This document shows positions 1 through 7,657 of a stretch of 64,000 nt of DNA, in pieces (within the stretch, counting starts at the first letter, position 1; the number at the start of each line of letters is the position of its first letter). Under the pieces are notes generated by a model. The model did not search any database. It was not told where the DNA came from and saw nothing but the letters and a program-made list of their open reading frames with translations. The position numbers and the translations under genes were made by a program. Source of the stretch: Streptomyces pyxinae (lineage in GTDB: Bacteria > Actinomycetota > Actinomycetes > Streptomycetales > Streptomycetaceae); contig NZ_JANUGQ010000008.1 in the NCBI RefSeq assembly GCF_024756275.1, forward strand, positions 124,001-188,000. Reading direction: 5' to 3'.

Positions 1-158
1 CGGGTCCGGAACCACGGGAGACGGGCGCCCCGGACGCCCCCCGCGCCCCAGGTGCTTCCGGCGGTGCGCCCCCGGGGGGCGACCCCCGCCCGGACCGCCG
101 CCCGGACCGCCGCGACGACGGCCCGGACGGCGGCAGCGAGCACATCGACCTGGACTGA
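1..158 (+). CDS. C-terminal end of an unidentified protein (partial)
   Basis: An open frame runs in from the left window edge and ends at a TGA at 156-158; its last residues read EHIDLD. The visible 50 residues are Pro, Arg, Gly and Asp rich and probably disordered, so no family can be assigned. The frame is on the same strand as glkA, 65 bp upstream of its start. In S. coelicolor a small hypothetical gene also precedes glkA (from memory), but identity cannot be shown from this tail alone. The frame call rests on the lack of stops and the plausible acidic C-terminus. Confidence 0.4.
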   Translation, partial: GPEPRETGAPDAPRAPGASGGAPPGGDPRPDRRPDRRDDGPDGGSEHIDLD

Positions 159-223
159 CGGAGCCCCGTCCGCCCTCGGGTACGGTTGGCCGTAGCGGGG
201 CTCGACCGAAAACTGAGGGACAC

Positions 224-1165
224 ATGGGACTCACCATCGGCGTCGACATCGGCGGCACGAAGATCGCGGCCGGCGTGGTCGACGAAGAGGGCAAGATTCT
301 CGACGATCACAAAGTGCCCACGCCGGGGACCCCCGAGGGCATCGTGGACGCCATCTGCGCGGCGGTCGCCGCGGCGGGCAAGGGACACGACATCGAGGCG
401 GTCGGCATCGGCGCCGCCGGGTACGTGGACGACAAGCGGGCCACCGTCCTGTTCGCGCCCAACATCGACTGGCGCCACGAGCCGCTGAAGGACAAGGTCG
501 AGCAGCGCGTCGGGCTGCCCGTGGTGGTGGAGAACGACGCCAACGCCGCGGCCTGGGGCGAGTACCGCTTCGGCGCCGGCAAGGGCCACGAGGACGTCAT
601 CTGCATCACCCTCGGCACCGGGCTCGGCGGCGGCATCATCATCGGCAACAAGCTCCGCCGGGGCCGCTTCGGCGTGGCCGCCGAGTTCGGCCACATCCGG
701 GTGGTGCCGGACGGCCTGCTCTGCGGCTGCGGCAGTCAGGGCTGCTGGGAGCAGTACGCCTCCGGGCGCGCCCTCGTCCGGTACGCCCGCCAGCGCGCCT
801 ACGCCACCCCGGAGAACGCCTCGATCCTGCTGGGCCTCGGCGACGGCACCCCCGGCGGCGTGGAGGGCAAGCACATCTCCCAGGCCGCCCGGCAGGGCTG
901 CCCGGTGGCCGTCGACTCCTTCCGGGAGCTGGCCCGCTGGGCGGGCGCCGGCCTCGCGGACCTGGCCTCGCTCTTCGACCCCTCGGCGTTCATCGTCGGC
1001 GGCGGTGTCTCGGACGAGGGCGACCTGGTGCTGGACCCGATCCGCAAGTCCTTCCGCCGCTGGCTGATCGGCGCCCAGTGGCGCCCGCACGCCCAGGTGC
1101 TGGCCGCCCAGCTCGGCGGCGAGGCCGGCCTGGTCGGCGCCGCGGACCTGGCCCGCCAGGGCTGA
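224..1165 (+). CDS. glkA: Glucose kinase, ROK family
   Basis: A 313-residue ROK-family sugar kinase that phosphorylates glucose with ATP in the cytoplasm. In Streptomyces GlkA is also the central player in glucose repression (established for S. coelicolor). Visible features are the N-terminal phosphate loop VDIGGTK (residues 7-13), the catalytic Asp105 in ENDAN, the LGTGLGGG loop (130-137), and the ROK zinc site formed by His157 and the cysteines of CGCGSQGC (Cys167, 169, 174). Length is typical of the family. The ATG is chosen because GAGGGA lies 3 nt upstream and the similarity begins immediately. A strong hairpin at 1336-1379 ends the unit. No oddities seen. Confidence 0.95.
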   Translation: MGLTIGVDIGGTKIAAGVVDEEGKILDDHKVPTPGTPEGIVDAICAAVAAAGKGHDIEAVGIGAAGYVDDKRATVLFAPNIDWRHEPLKDKVEQRVGLPVVVENDANAAAWGEYRFGAGKGHEDVICITLGTGLGGGIIIGNKLRRGRFGVAAEFGHIRVVPDGLLCGCGSQGCWEQYASGRALVRYARQRAYATPENASILLGLGDGTPGGVEGKHISQAARQGCPVAVDSFRELARWAGAGLADLASLFDPSAFIVGGGVSDEGDLVLDPIRKSFRRWLIGAQWRPHAQVLAAQLGGEAGLVGAADLARQG

Positions 1166-1335
1166 CGCCCGGCCCCGGCCCCGCCCGGGAGCCCGAGCCG
1201 TGCCGATCCGGCCCCCGGCGGCGGCCCCCGGAACCGTACGCCCCCGAGCGCGACCGGCCCGGAGCCGTACCCGCGCCCGGCCGGAGCCGTACCGGTGTCC
1301 CGTACGGAACCGCACCGGGGCCGTCCGCTCGTCCT

Positions 1336-1379
1336 GACCGTGCCCGCCGCGTCCTTCCGGGGAGGCGGCGGGCACGGTC
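1336..1379. terminator. Strong hairpin downstream of glkA
   Basis: A perfect 15-bp inverted repeat (arms 1336-1350 and 1365-1379) with a 14-nt loop lies 170 bp after glkA and 13 bp before the next ATG. It has no T-run, which is common for Streptomyces terminators. It could end glkA transcription or separate the two genes. Confidence 0.65.
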
Positions 1380-1392
1380 GTATCGTGGCGGC

Positions 1393-2169
1393 ATGCCTGC
1401 CCCCACCACCGACACCCTGCCCAACTCCCGCACCGAGCCGGACGGTTCGGCCGTCGTCCGGGTGCTCAGCTACAACATCCGCTCGATGCGCGACGACGAG
1501 GACGCGCTCGCCCGGGTCATCCACGCCTGCGCCCCCGATCTGGTCTTCGTCCAGGAGGCGCCGCGCTTCTTCCGCTGGCGCAAGCACGCGGCCCGGCTCG
1601 CCGCCAAGAGCGGGCTGGTGACCCTGACCGGTGGCGCCACCGCGGCCGGCCCGCTGCTGCTCTGCTCGCTGCGGGTCACCGCCGAGGAGACCGAGGACGT
1701 CCTGCTGCCGCTCACCCCCGGGCTGCACCGGCGGGGGTTCGCGACGGCGGTGGTCCGGATCGCCGGCGTCCGGCTCGGCCTGCTGAGCTGCCATCTGAGC
1801 CTGCGCGAGGGGGAGCGGTACGCCCAGACCGGGATGGCCCTCGACCGGCTGGCCGGCTGGGAGGCGGCGGGTGTCCGGCACGCGGTGGTGGCCGGTGACA
1901 TCAACGAGCGCCCGGACGGCCGGTCCTTCCGCCGGCTCTCCGCCGGGCTCCAGGACTGCTGGGAGGTACGGCCCTGGGGCGGCGAGCACACCTCCACCCC
2001 GGCCGACCCGCACCAGCGGATCGACGCGGTGTTCGCCACCCCGGGCGTCGAGGTCCTCGGCTGCGGCGTCCCGCTGGACCTCCCCGGGGTCACCGCCCCC
2101 GATCTGCGCGCCGCCACCGACCACCTGCCGGTGCTGGCGGCCCTCCGCGTCCCGGCCACGGCCCCCTGA
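1393..2169 (+). CDS. Endonuclease/exonuclease/phosphatase family protein
   Basis: A 258-residue protein with the DNase I-like (EEP) fold. The motifs in order are LSYNIRSM with the following acidic pair, FVQEAP (the metal-binding Gln-Glu), VAGDINERPDG (catalytic Asp-Ile-Asn), and TDHLPVLA near the C-terminus (catalytic Asp-His). Together these predict a Mg-dependent phosphodiesterase, but the substrate (DNA, RNA or lipid head group) cannot be deduced. No signal peptide is seen, so it is probably cytoplasmic. The open frame extends far upstream, but the ATG at 1393 is the first start past the hairpin at 1336-1379 and gives the normal domain length. No clear ribosome binding site is visible. Confidence 0.8.
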   Translation: MPAPTTDTLPNSRTEPDGSAVVRVLSYNIRSMRDDEDALARVIHACAPDLVFVQEAPRFFRWRKHAARLAAKSGLVTLTGGATAAGPLLLCSLRVTAEETEDVLLPLTPGLHRRGFATAVVRIAGVRLGLLSCHLSLREGERYAQTGMALDRLAGWEAAGVRHAVVAGDINERPDGRSFRRLSAGLQDCWEVRPWGGEHTSTPADPHQRIDAVFATPGVEVLGCGVPLDLPGVTAPDLRAATDHLPVLAALRVPATAP

Positions 2170-2822
2170 CCGCCACCGGAGAAGCCCGACCGGCGGCAGG
2201 CGGGGACAGCCCGGCACCGGAACGGCTCCGGCGACGGCAGCCGGCGACAGCTCCGGCATCCGGACCGTGAGCCGCCCGGGTAAGTAGGCGCCGTGAGCCG
2301 ACCGGCGACCCGGGGCCACGGACCGCCCGTGCATCGGCACCGGCGGACCGCCCGGCGCCCGGCAGCGAGCCCACCGGCGTCCCGCCGCGAGCCGCCCGGG
2401 CACGGTCCGGCCGGCGCCCGGCGTCGGGAGGGGCCGGCGGACATCGGAGTGCCCCGACCGGCGCCAGAACCGACCCGCCCCGGCAGGAGAGGCGCCCCGC
2501 CCGTGGGCGAGGAGACGAGGAGAACAGACCGGCGCCCAGGTACGGGTCCGGGGCGATCCCCGCGGTTCTGTCCCCTGTGGACAGGGCCCCCGGGCACCGG
2601 ACGGGCTCATCGGTGCTCAGCCGCGAGCTCACCGGCACCGGGCTCACGGAGCCCCCGGTATCGGCCGCGAGCCGACCGGCACCGGGACCACGGACCACGG
2701 ACGGCCCGGCGCACCGCCGCGTGCCACCCGACGGCAGGCAGCGACAGCCCCGGCGTCCGGGCACGGGCCCCGGCGCCCGGGGTCATGGTCCCACCGGCGC
2801 CCGGGCCACGGACCGGCCGGCG
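2170..2822. repeat. 650-bp gene-free stretch with imperfect GC-rich repeats
   Basis: No convincing gene is seen between two convergent genes. The stretch is built of degenerate units such as GCGAGCCG followed by CCCGGG or ACCGGCACCGGG (near 2266, 2294, 2385, 2618 and 2663) and CCGGCGCCCGG (near 2350, 2409, 2770, 2794). A short inverted repeat CCCTGT-GG-ACAGGG is at 2573-2586. Long open frames on both strands here follow from the composition. Confidence 0.55.
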
Positions 2823-3416
2823 TCAGACGACCGCGCCGCGCCCCGGGTCGTCGCCGCCGTCCTCCTCGTCGTCGTGCTTCATCCGGGCGAAGAGGGTGGC
2901 GAAGCCGCCCAGGAAGCCGCCCACGCACAGGGTGGTGAGCCACCACGTCATGTCCCAGCCCAGCACCACGGCGACCAGCATCAGCACCGGACCGCCGACC
3001 ACGCCCAGCCAGGCGAACTTGGCGGCGGCGTCGGCCTCCGGCAGCGGCGGCGGCTCGGGCGGCACGAAGTGGCCCTCGTCCTCCGGGCCGAGGTCGTCGT
3101 CGCCCGGCGGGGCCGGCTTGTAGTCGCGCGGCCCGGCGCCGCCCACGCCGGGGGCGAACACCACCGAACCGCCCAGCGGCCCGGCCGGTTCCGAAGAGCC
3201 GGTGCGGGAGGTGTCCGGGCCGGAGCGCGGGTCCGGGGCGTCCGGGGTGTCGTTCCGGTCCTCCTCCAGCAGCGCCAGGTCGTCGACCGACTTGAACGGC
3301 TTGGCGCCCGGCGGGTCGGCCGGCTCCTCGCCGTACGCCGCCACGATCGCCGCCCAGGCCGCCGCCTCGTCGAACGGCTGCTCGTCGCGCTTGTCGGAGT
3401 CGTGCTGCTCAGCCAC
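2823..3416 (-). CDS. Hypothetical protein with acidic N-terminus and two C-terminal membrane helices
   Basis: A 197-residue protein of unknown function. Roughly the first 135 residues are acidic, Pro-rich and probably disordered. Two hydrophobic segments follow (beginning FAWLGVVGG and WWLTTLCVGG), then a charged tail KHDDEEDGG. The layout predicts a small membrane protein with a large disordered cytoplasmic domain. GTG at 3416 is preferred because GGGGAG lies about 8 nt upstream and the start overlaps the stop of the upstream esterase by 8 bp, indicating translational coupling. Related proteins appear confined to actinomycetes as far as I recognise; no function is assigned. Confidence 0.75.
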   Translation of the reverse strand: MAEQHDSDKRDEQPFDEAAAWAAIVAAYGEEPADPPGAKPFKSVDDLALLEEDRNDTPDAPDPRSGPDTSRTGSSEPAGPLGGSVVFAPGVGGAGPRDYKPAPPGDDDLGPEDEGHFVPPEPPPLPEADAAAKFAWLGVVGGPVLMLVAVVLGWDMTWWLTTLCVGGFLGGFATLFARMKHDDEEDGGDDPGRGAVV

Positions 3417-4215
3417 CGGTCGTGCTCCCCATCTCACCGCCGCCGTCGGCGCGGGCCACACGGCCGGCGCCCGGAGCGAGGCGGTCGATGAAGCCCAGGC
3501 TCTCCTCGAAGATCCGCTCCGCGTCATGGTCCAACGTCGCCACGTGGTAGCTCTGTTCCAGCAGGATCTCCCGCACATCGGTGGAGGAGATCCGGCTCAG
3601 CACCCGGGCCGAGTCGGCCGGCGGCACCACATGGTCGGCCGGGCTGTGCAGCAGCAGCACCGGCTGGGTGACCTGCGGCAGCTCCCGGTCCACCACCCGC
3701 AGGAACTCCCGCAGCGCGTACGCCGAGTGCAGCGGCACCCGGTCGTACCCCACCTCCTCCGACCCCGGCTTGGCTATGTCGCTCGCGATGCCCCGGGTGG
3801 TGGCCACCAGATGGCGCACCACCGGCAGCGCCCGGGCGGCCACCCCGTGCACCTTGTTGGCCGGATTCACCAGCACGATCCCGGAGACGGCCGCGCCGTG
3901 CCGGGCGGCCAGCCGCAGGGTCAGCGCCCCGCCCATGGACAGCCCGAGGACGAAGACCCGCGCGCACCGCTTCCGCAGCGCCCACAGCTCCCGGTCCACC
4001 TCGGCGTACCAGTCCTGCCAGCCGGTCACCCGGAGGTCCTCCCAGCGGGTGCCGTGCCCCGGCAGCAGCGGCAGCGACACCGTGAGCCCGCGCGCGGCCA
4101 GATACTCGGCCCAGGGGCGCAGCGACTGCGGCGTACCGGTGAAGCCGTGACAGAGCAGTACGCCGATCTCTCCGCCCTCGTGGCGGAAGGGCTCGGCTCC
4201 AGGGAGGACCGGCAC
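3409..4215 (-). CDS. Alpha/beta hydrolase, Est30-like carboxylesterase/lipase
   Basis: A 268-residue serine hydrolase. The oxyanion-side motif CHGFTGTPQSL (residues 22-32), the nucleophile elbow GLSMGG with Ser93, Asp194 (HSPADHVVPP) and His224 (QSYHVATL) form a complete catalytic triad. The pattern resembles Geobacillus Est30 and monoacylglycerol lipases, so it is predicted to hydrolyse short or medium-chain acyl esters in the cytoplasm. The GTG start at 4215 has AGGAG 6 nt upstream. The gene overlaps the downstream membrane-protein gene by 8 bp and diverges from the acyltransferase gene, with a 46-bp perfect palindrome in between. The physiological substrate is unknown. Confidence 0.85.
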   Translation of the reverse strand: MPVLPGAEPFRHEGGEIGVLLCHGFTGTPQSLRPWAEYLAARGLTVSLPLLPGHGTRWEDLRVTGWQDWYAEVDRELWALRKRCARVFVLGLSMGGALTLRLAARHGAAVSGIVLVNPANKVHGVAARALPVVRHLVATTRGIASDIAKPGSEEVGYDRVPLHSAYALREFLRVVDRELPQVTQPVLLLHSPADHVVPPADSARVLSRISSTDVREILLEQSYHVATLDHDAERIFEESLGFIDRLAPGAGRVARADGGGEMGSTTGG

Positions 4216-4311
4216 CGGGGTCTCCTGTTCAACGGCGCGGAAGCGCGGACGGCTCGGGAAGTGCCTTCACCGTACGCGACCGGGGGGACACCGACCAGAG
4301 CCGTCGTGGTC

Positions 4312-4357
4312 CCGGGCCCCGGGCGGCCGGGACCGGTCCCGGCCGCCCGGGGCCCGG
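4312..4357. repeat. Perfect 46-bp palindrome between divergent genes
   Basis: Two 23-bp arms meet with no spacer at 4334/4335 (core GACCGGTC). Every base pairs with its partner from 4312 to 4357, and the first mismatch is 4311/4358. It lies between the starts of the esterase (4215, minus) and acyltransferase (4425, plus) genes, upstream of the likely -10 box at 4390. In RNA it would form a stem of about 21 bp with a 4-nt loop on either strand. Confidence 0.9.
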
Positions 4358-4389
4358 TGGTGGGCGCGAGCGACACCCCCCACTCGGGT

Positions 4390-4395
4390 TAAGGT
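4390..4395 (+). promoter_or_regulatory. -10 box of the plsC-like gene
   Basis: TAAGGT matches the actinomycete TANNNT -10 consensus. Predicted transcription would start near 4402, giving a short leader that contains GGGAGG (4411-4416). No convincing -35 is seen. Confidence 0.4.
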
Positions 4396-4424
4396 CGTGG
4401 CGACGCACACGGGAGGCACACGAG

Positions 4425-5147
4425 TTGATCTACGGCGCTATGAAGTTCTCCATCGGAGGGTCGCTGAAGCTTGCCTTCCGGCCCTGGGTGGAGGGCCTGG
4501 AGCACATTCCCGCCGAGGGGCCGGCGATCCTCGCGAGCAACCATCTCTCCTTCTCGGACTCCTTCTTCCTGCCGGCCGTGCTCGACCGGAAGGTCACCTT
4601 CATCGCCAAGGCCGAGTACTTCACCTCGCCCGGCCTGAAGGGAAAGCTCACCGCCGCCTTCTTCAAGGGCGTGGGCCAGCTTCCGGTGGACCGTTCCGGC
4701 GCCCGGGGCGCGGGCGAGGCCGCGATCCGCAGCGGGATCGAGGTCATCGAGCGCGGTGAGCTGTTCGGCATCTACCCGGAGGGCACCCGCTCGCCGGACG
4801 GCCGGCTCTACCGGGGCAAGCCCGGCGGCCTGGCCCGGGTGGCGCTGGCCACCGGGGCGCCGGTGATCCCGGTCGCGATGATCGACACCGAGAAGATCCA
4901 GCCGCCCGGCAAGGTGATGCCCAAGCTGATGCGCCCGGGGATCCGGATCGGCAAGCCGCTGGACTTCAGCCGCTACCAGGGGATGGACGGCGACCGCTTC
5001 ATCCTCCGCTCGGTCACCGACGAGGTGATGTACGAGATCATGAAGCTGTCCGGCCAGGAGTACGTCGACATCTACGCGACCGCCGCCAAGCGGCAGATCG
5101 CGGAGGCCGAGAAGGCCGCCAAGGCGGCCAGGACGGCCGGTTCCTAG
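4425..5147 (+). CDS. 1-acyl-sn-glycerol-3-phosphate acyltransferase family protein (PlsC-like)
   Basis: A 240-residue acyltransferase predicted to transfer an acyl chain to lysophosphatidic acid or a related lipid at the inner face of the membrane. It carries the catalytic NHLSFSD block (H-x4-D, residues 39-45) and the glycerophosphate-binding YPEGTRSPDG block, in the usual order and spacing. The C-terminus is a charged Ala/Lys helix. Start choice: GGGAGG at 4411-4416 is 8 nt from a TTG at 4425 but 23 nt from the next ATG at 4440, so the rare TTG start is preferred. Streptomyces genomes have several paralogues, so the exact acceptor is uncertain. Confidence 0.88.
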   Translation: MIYGAMKFSIGGSLKLAFRPWVEGLEHIPAEGPAILASNHLSFSDSFFLPAVLDRKVTFIAKAEYFTSPGLKGKLTAAFFKGVGQLPVDRSGARGAGEAAIRSGIEVIERGELFGIYPEGTRSPDGRLYRGKPGGLARVALATGAPVIPVAMIDTEKIQPPGKVMPKLMRPGIRIGKPLDFSRYQGMDGDRFILRSVTDEVMYEIMKLSGQEYVDIYATAAKRQIAEAEKAAKAARTAGS

Positions 5148-5434
5148 AGTCCCGGCCTCCGGCCCCGGGACACGTTCCTGCGGTTCCGGTCCCCGATCAA
5201 GGCGGCCGGACGGCCGGACGGGCGGGCAGCCGGACGGCAGACAGCCGGGCGGCCGGGGCAGGGGGGCAACCGGACATCCGGTCGGACAACCGGACCTCCG
5301 GACAGCCGGACAAGCAGCCGGGCAGCCGGACAGACAGACAGACAGACAGACGGACGGGCGGGGTGGTCCGGGGCCCGGCGGGGAGCCGGTGTCACGGGGC
5401 ACAGCCGGGGCCGGAGGGCCCCTGGGGGTGGGAG
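5148..5434. repeat. Low-complexity spacer with (CAGA)5 microsatellite
   Basis: No gene is seen in this 287-bp spacer. It is built from CCGGACGG/CAGCCGG-like units, ending in five perfect CAGA repeats at 5331-5350 that run into CGGACGGGCGGGG. Tetranucleotide repeats are uncommon in Streptomyces and could vary in copy number between strains. Confidence 0.6.
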
Positions 5435-6649
5435 ATGGCCGCGCGCGAGCGGGTCGTACGCATGTCGGTCGAGCAGCCGCTGTGGCGCGCGCTGACCGCC
5501 TACCGGGTGCTGACCATGGCGTACGCCGTCCTGCTCTTCGTCTTCACCCGGGACGAGTTCGAGCGTCCCTGGATCGCCGTCGCGGTGCTCTCGGTCATCT
5601 TCGTCTGGACGCTGGCCACCCTCCCGAAGGTCTCCGGCGCGGCCCGCTGCACCAAGGGTTTCCTGGTCGCCGACCTGACCATCGCGCTGACCGGCATCCT
5701 GCTCACCCCGCTCGCGGACGCGCAGGCCCAGCTCCAGGACGGCCCGACGCTGCCGACCATCTGGACGGGCGGCTCGGTCCTGGCGTACGCGATCAAGGGC
5801 GGCTGGCGGTGGGCGGCCGCCGCCTCCTCGCTGGTCGCCGCCGCCAATGTGGTCGAGCGCGGTGAGCCCAGCCGGGACACCGTCCACGCCGTGCTGCTGG
5901 TCTGGGTGGCCTCCATCGCCATCGGGTACGTGGTCGAGGTCGCCCGGTCGTCCGAGCGCACCCTCGCCCGAGCCCTGGAGATCGAGGCGGCCACCCGGGA
6001 ACGGGAGCGGCTGGCCCGGGACATCCACGACTCGGTCCTCCAGGTGCTGGCCATGGTCCAGCGGCGGGGCGCCGCGCTGGGCGGCGAGGCGGCCGAGCTG
6101 GGCCGGCTGGCGGGTGAGCAGGAGGTGGCGCTGCGCTCCCTGGTCACCGGCGGACTGGCCCGGCCCTCGCACGTCTCGGAGGACGAGTCCCAGGGCGCCG
6201 TCGTCCGGGTGGTCGAGGAGGAGCCGCCGGCCGCCGGGGGAGCCGGGCGCACCGGCCCCAGCGATCTGCGGGCGCTGCTCGCCCGGTACGCCGGGTCCCG
6301 GGTGAGCTTCGCGGAGCCGGGCGCCCCGGTGCTGCTGCCCGGGCCCGCCGCGAGGGAGGTGGCGGCCGCCGTGGGGGCCGCGCTGGACAATGTGCGGCTC
6401 CACGCGGGCGAGGGCGCCCGGGCGTGGATCCTGGTGGAGGACTGGCCGCACGAGGTGATCGTCACCGTACGGGACGACGGTCCGGGCATCGCCGAGGGAC
6501 GGCTCGCGCAGGCCGAGGGGGAGGGGCGGCTGGGCGTCGCCCTCTCCATCCGTGGCAGGCTGCGGGAGCTGGGCGGCAGCGCCGAGCTGCTGTCGGTGCC
6601 CGGACAGGGCACGGAAGTCGAGTTGAGAGTGCCACGGGGCAAGGGCTGA
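5435..6649 (+). CDS. macS: Two-component sensor histidine kinase, MacS-like
   Basis: A 404-residue membrane sensor kinase. The N-terminal third has several hydrophobic segments (roughly residues 24-38, 46-63, 76-93, 113-140, 150-168). A HisKA_3-type phosphoacceptor follows, with His198 in RDIHDSVLQVLA, and then a degenerate GHKL ATPase domain ending in VRDDGPGI and GRLGVALSIRGR. The gene sits 31 bp before a NarL-type regulator gene. Family, size and position next to glkA match MacS of S. coelicolor (SCO2121 from memory), whose system controls morphological differentiation and actinorhodin. Start is uncertain: ATG 5435, or ATG 5462 (MSVEQPL), which has GAGCGGG about 8 nt upstream. The signal sensed is unknown. 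Confidence 0.85.
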   Translation: MAARERVVRMSVEQPLWRALTAYRVLTMAYAVLLFVFTRDEFERPWIAVAVLSVIFVWTLATLPKVSGAARCTKGFLVADLTIALTGILLTPLADAQAQLQDGPTLPTIWTGGSVLAYAIKGGWRWAAAASSLVAAANVVERGEPSRDTVHAVLLVWVASIAIGYVVEVARSSERTLARALEIEAATRERERLARDIHDSVLQVLAMVQRRGAALGGEAAELGRLAGEQEVALRSLVTGGLARPSHVSEDESQGAVVRVVEEEPPAAGGAGRTGPSDLRALLARYAGSRVSFAEPGAPVLLPGPAAREVAAAVGAALDNVRLHAGEGARAWILVEDWPHEVIVTVRDDGPGIAEGRLAQAEGEGRLGVALSIRGRLRELGGSAELLSVPGQGTEVELRVPRGKG

Positions 6650-6667
6650 GCGTGCCACGGGGCAAGG
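6629..6667 (+). repeat. 16-bp direct repeat across the macS stop codon
   Basis: GTGCCACGGGGCAAGG occurs at 6629-6644, encoding the last residues of the kinase, and again at 6652-6667 between the two genes. The 23-bp period spans the TGA at 6647-6649. It looks like a small tandem duplication of the 3' end of the kinase gene. Confidence 0.85.
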
Positions 6668-6680
6668 CGGGAACGGAAAG

Positions 6681-7385
6681 ATGACTGAGCAGGCAGGGGC
6701 GGGACTCCCGGACGGGGCCGGGCGGCCGATCAGGGTCATGGTGGTGGACGACCACCCGATGTGGCGGGACGCGGTCGCCCGCGACCTGGACGGCGCCGGG
6801 TTCGAGGTGGTGGCCACCGCCGGGGACGGCGAGCAGGCGGTGCGCCGCGCCCGGGCCGCCGCCCCGCAGGTGCTGGTCCTCGATCTCAACCTGCCGCTCA
6901 AGCCGGGGGTACGTGTCTGCCAGGAGCTGGTCGCGGCGGACCCGGGGCTGCGGGTGCTGGTGCTCTCCGCCAGCGGCGAGCACGCCGATGTCCTGGAGGC
7001 CGTCAAGTCCGGGGCCACCGGCTATCTGCTGAAGTCGGCCAGCACCGAGGAGCTGATCGACGCGGTGCGCCGCACCGCCGGGGGCGACCCGGTGTTCACC
7101 CCGGGCCTCGCCGGTCTGGTGCTGGGCGAGTACCGCAGACTGGCCTCCGAGCCCGGGACCGCCGCCGGGGCCGGTGAGCCGGACGCGCCCCGGCTGACCG
7201 AGCGGGAGACCGAGGTGCTGCGGCTGGTCGCCAAGGGGCTGAGCTACAAGCAGATCGCCGAACGGCTGGTGATCTCGCACCGCACGGTGCAGAACCATGT
7301 GCAGAACACCCTGGGCAAGCTACAACTGCACAACCGGGTCGAGCTGGTGCGGTACGCCATCGAGCGCGGCCTCGACGACGCCTGA
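6681..7385 (+). CDS. macR: NarL/LuxR-family response regulator, MacR-like
   Basis: A 234-residue response regulator. The receiver domain (residues 17-135) has the acidic pair in VVDDHP, the phosphoacceptor Asp68 in VLDLNLP and the conserved Lys in GYLLKSAS. A Gly/Ala linker leads to a C-terminal LuxR-type helix-turn-helix (LTERETEVLRLVAKGLSYKQIAERL, split here: LTERETEVLR then AKGLSYKQIAERL). It is cotranscribed with the adjacent sensor kinase. The pair corresponds to MacRS by order and context. MacR is recalled to bind the inverted repeat TGAGTAC-N2-GTACTCA, which occurs once in this window at 29172-29187 upstream of the CrtI-like gene. Confidence 0.87.
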   Translation: MTEQAGAGLPDGAGRPIRVMVVDDHPMWRDAVARDLDGAGFEVVATAGDGEQAVRRARAAAPQVLVLDLNLPLKPGVRVCQELVAADPGLRVLVLSASGEHADVLEAVKSGATGYLLKSASTEELIDAVRRTAGGDPVFTPGLAGLVLGEYRRLASEPGTAAGAGEPDAPRLTERETEVLRLVAKGLSYKQIAERLVISHRTVQNHVQNTLGKLQLHNRVELVRYAIERGLDDA

Positions 7386-7641
7386 CGCCGGGCCGGCCGG
7401 CGCCCCCCCGTACGCCCGGCCCCCCGTACGCCCGGCCGGGCAGCGCGTACGCCCGGCCGGTACCGTACGGCCGCCCCCGGCCCCGTGCCGTACGGCTGTC
7501 CCGGACCGGCACCGTACGGCCGCCCCGGCCCCGGCCCCGTGCGGCGGCCCCGGCGGGCGGTCGCTCCCGGGCAGGCCGCCGCCCGCCGCCGTATCCTCGC
7601 AGGGGACCCGGCTCGGGCACCCGCCCGGGCGGTGACGGCGA
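7386..7641. repeat. Spacer with repeated CGTACGCCCGGCC / CCGTACGGCCG units
   Basis: No gene is seen. The first 180 bases carry at least six copies of a CGTACG-centred decamer embedded in CCGG-rich sequence (near 7408, 7425, 7446, 7465, 7490, 7515). The units are palindromic at their core but irregularly spaced. Confidence 0.5.
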
Positions 7642-7657
7642 CCGGAGGTGAGACGCG

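Noticed and set aside
799..2610. Long minus-strand open frame of 603 codons opposite glkA and the EEP gene
   Set aside because: Antisense to two well-supported genes, Arg/Gly/Pro-rich, no recognisable domain; a composition shadow of GC-rich coding DNA.
7386..7640. CGTACG-containing repeats as a possible attachment or regulatory array
   Set aside because: Spacing is irregular and CGTACG/CCGTACGG words are frequent throughout this GC-rich genome.
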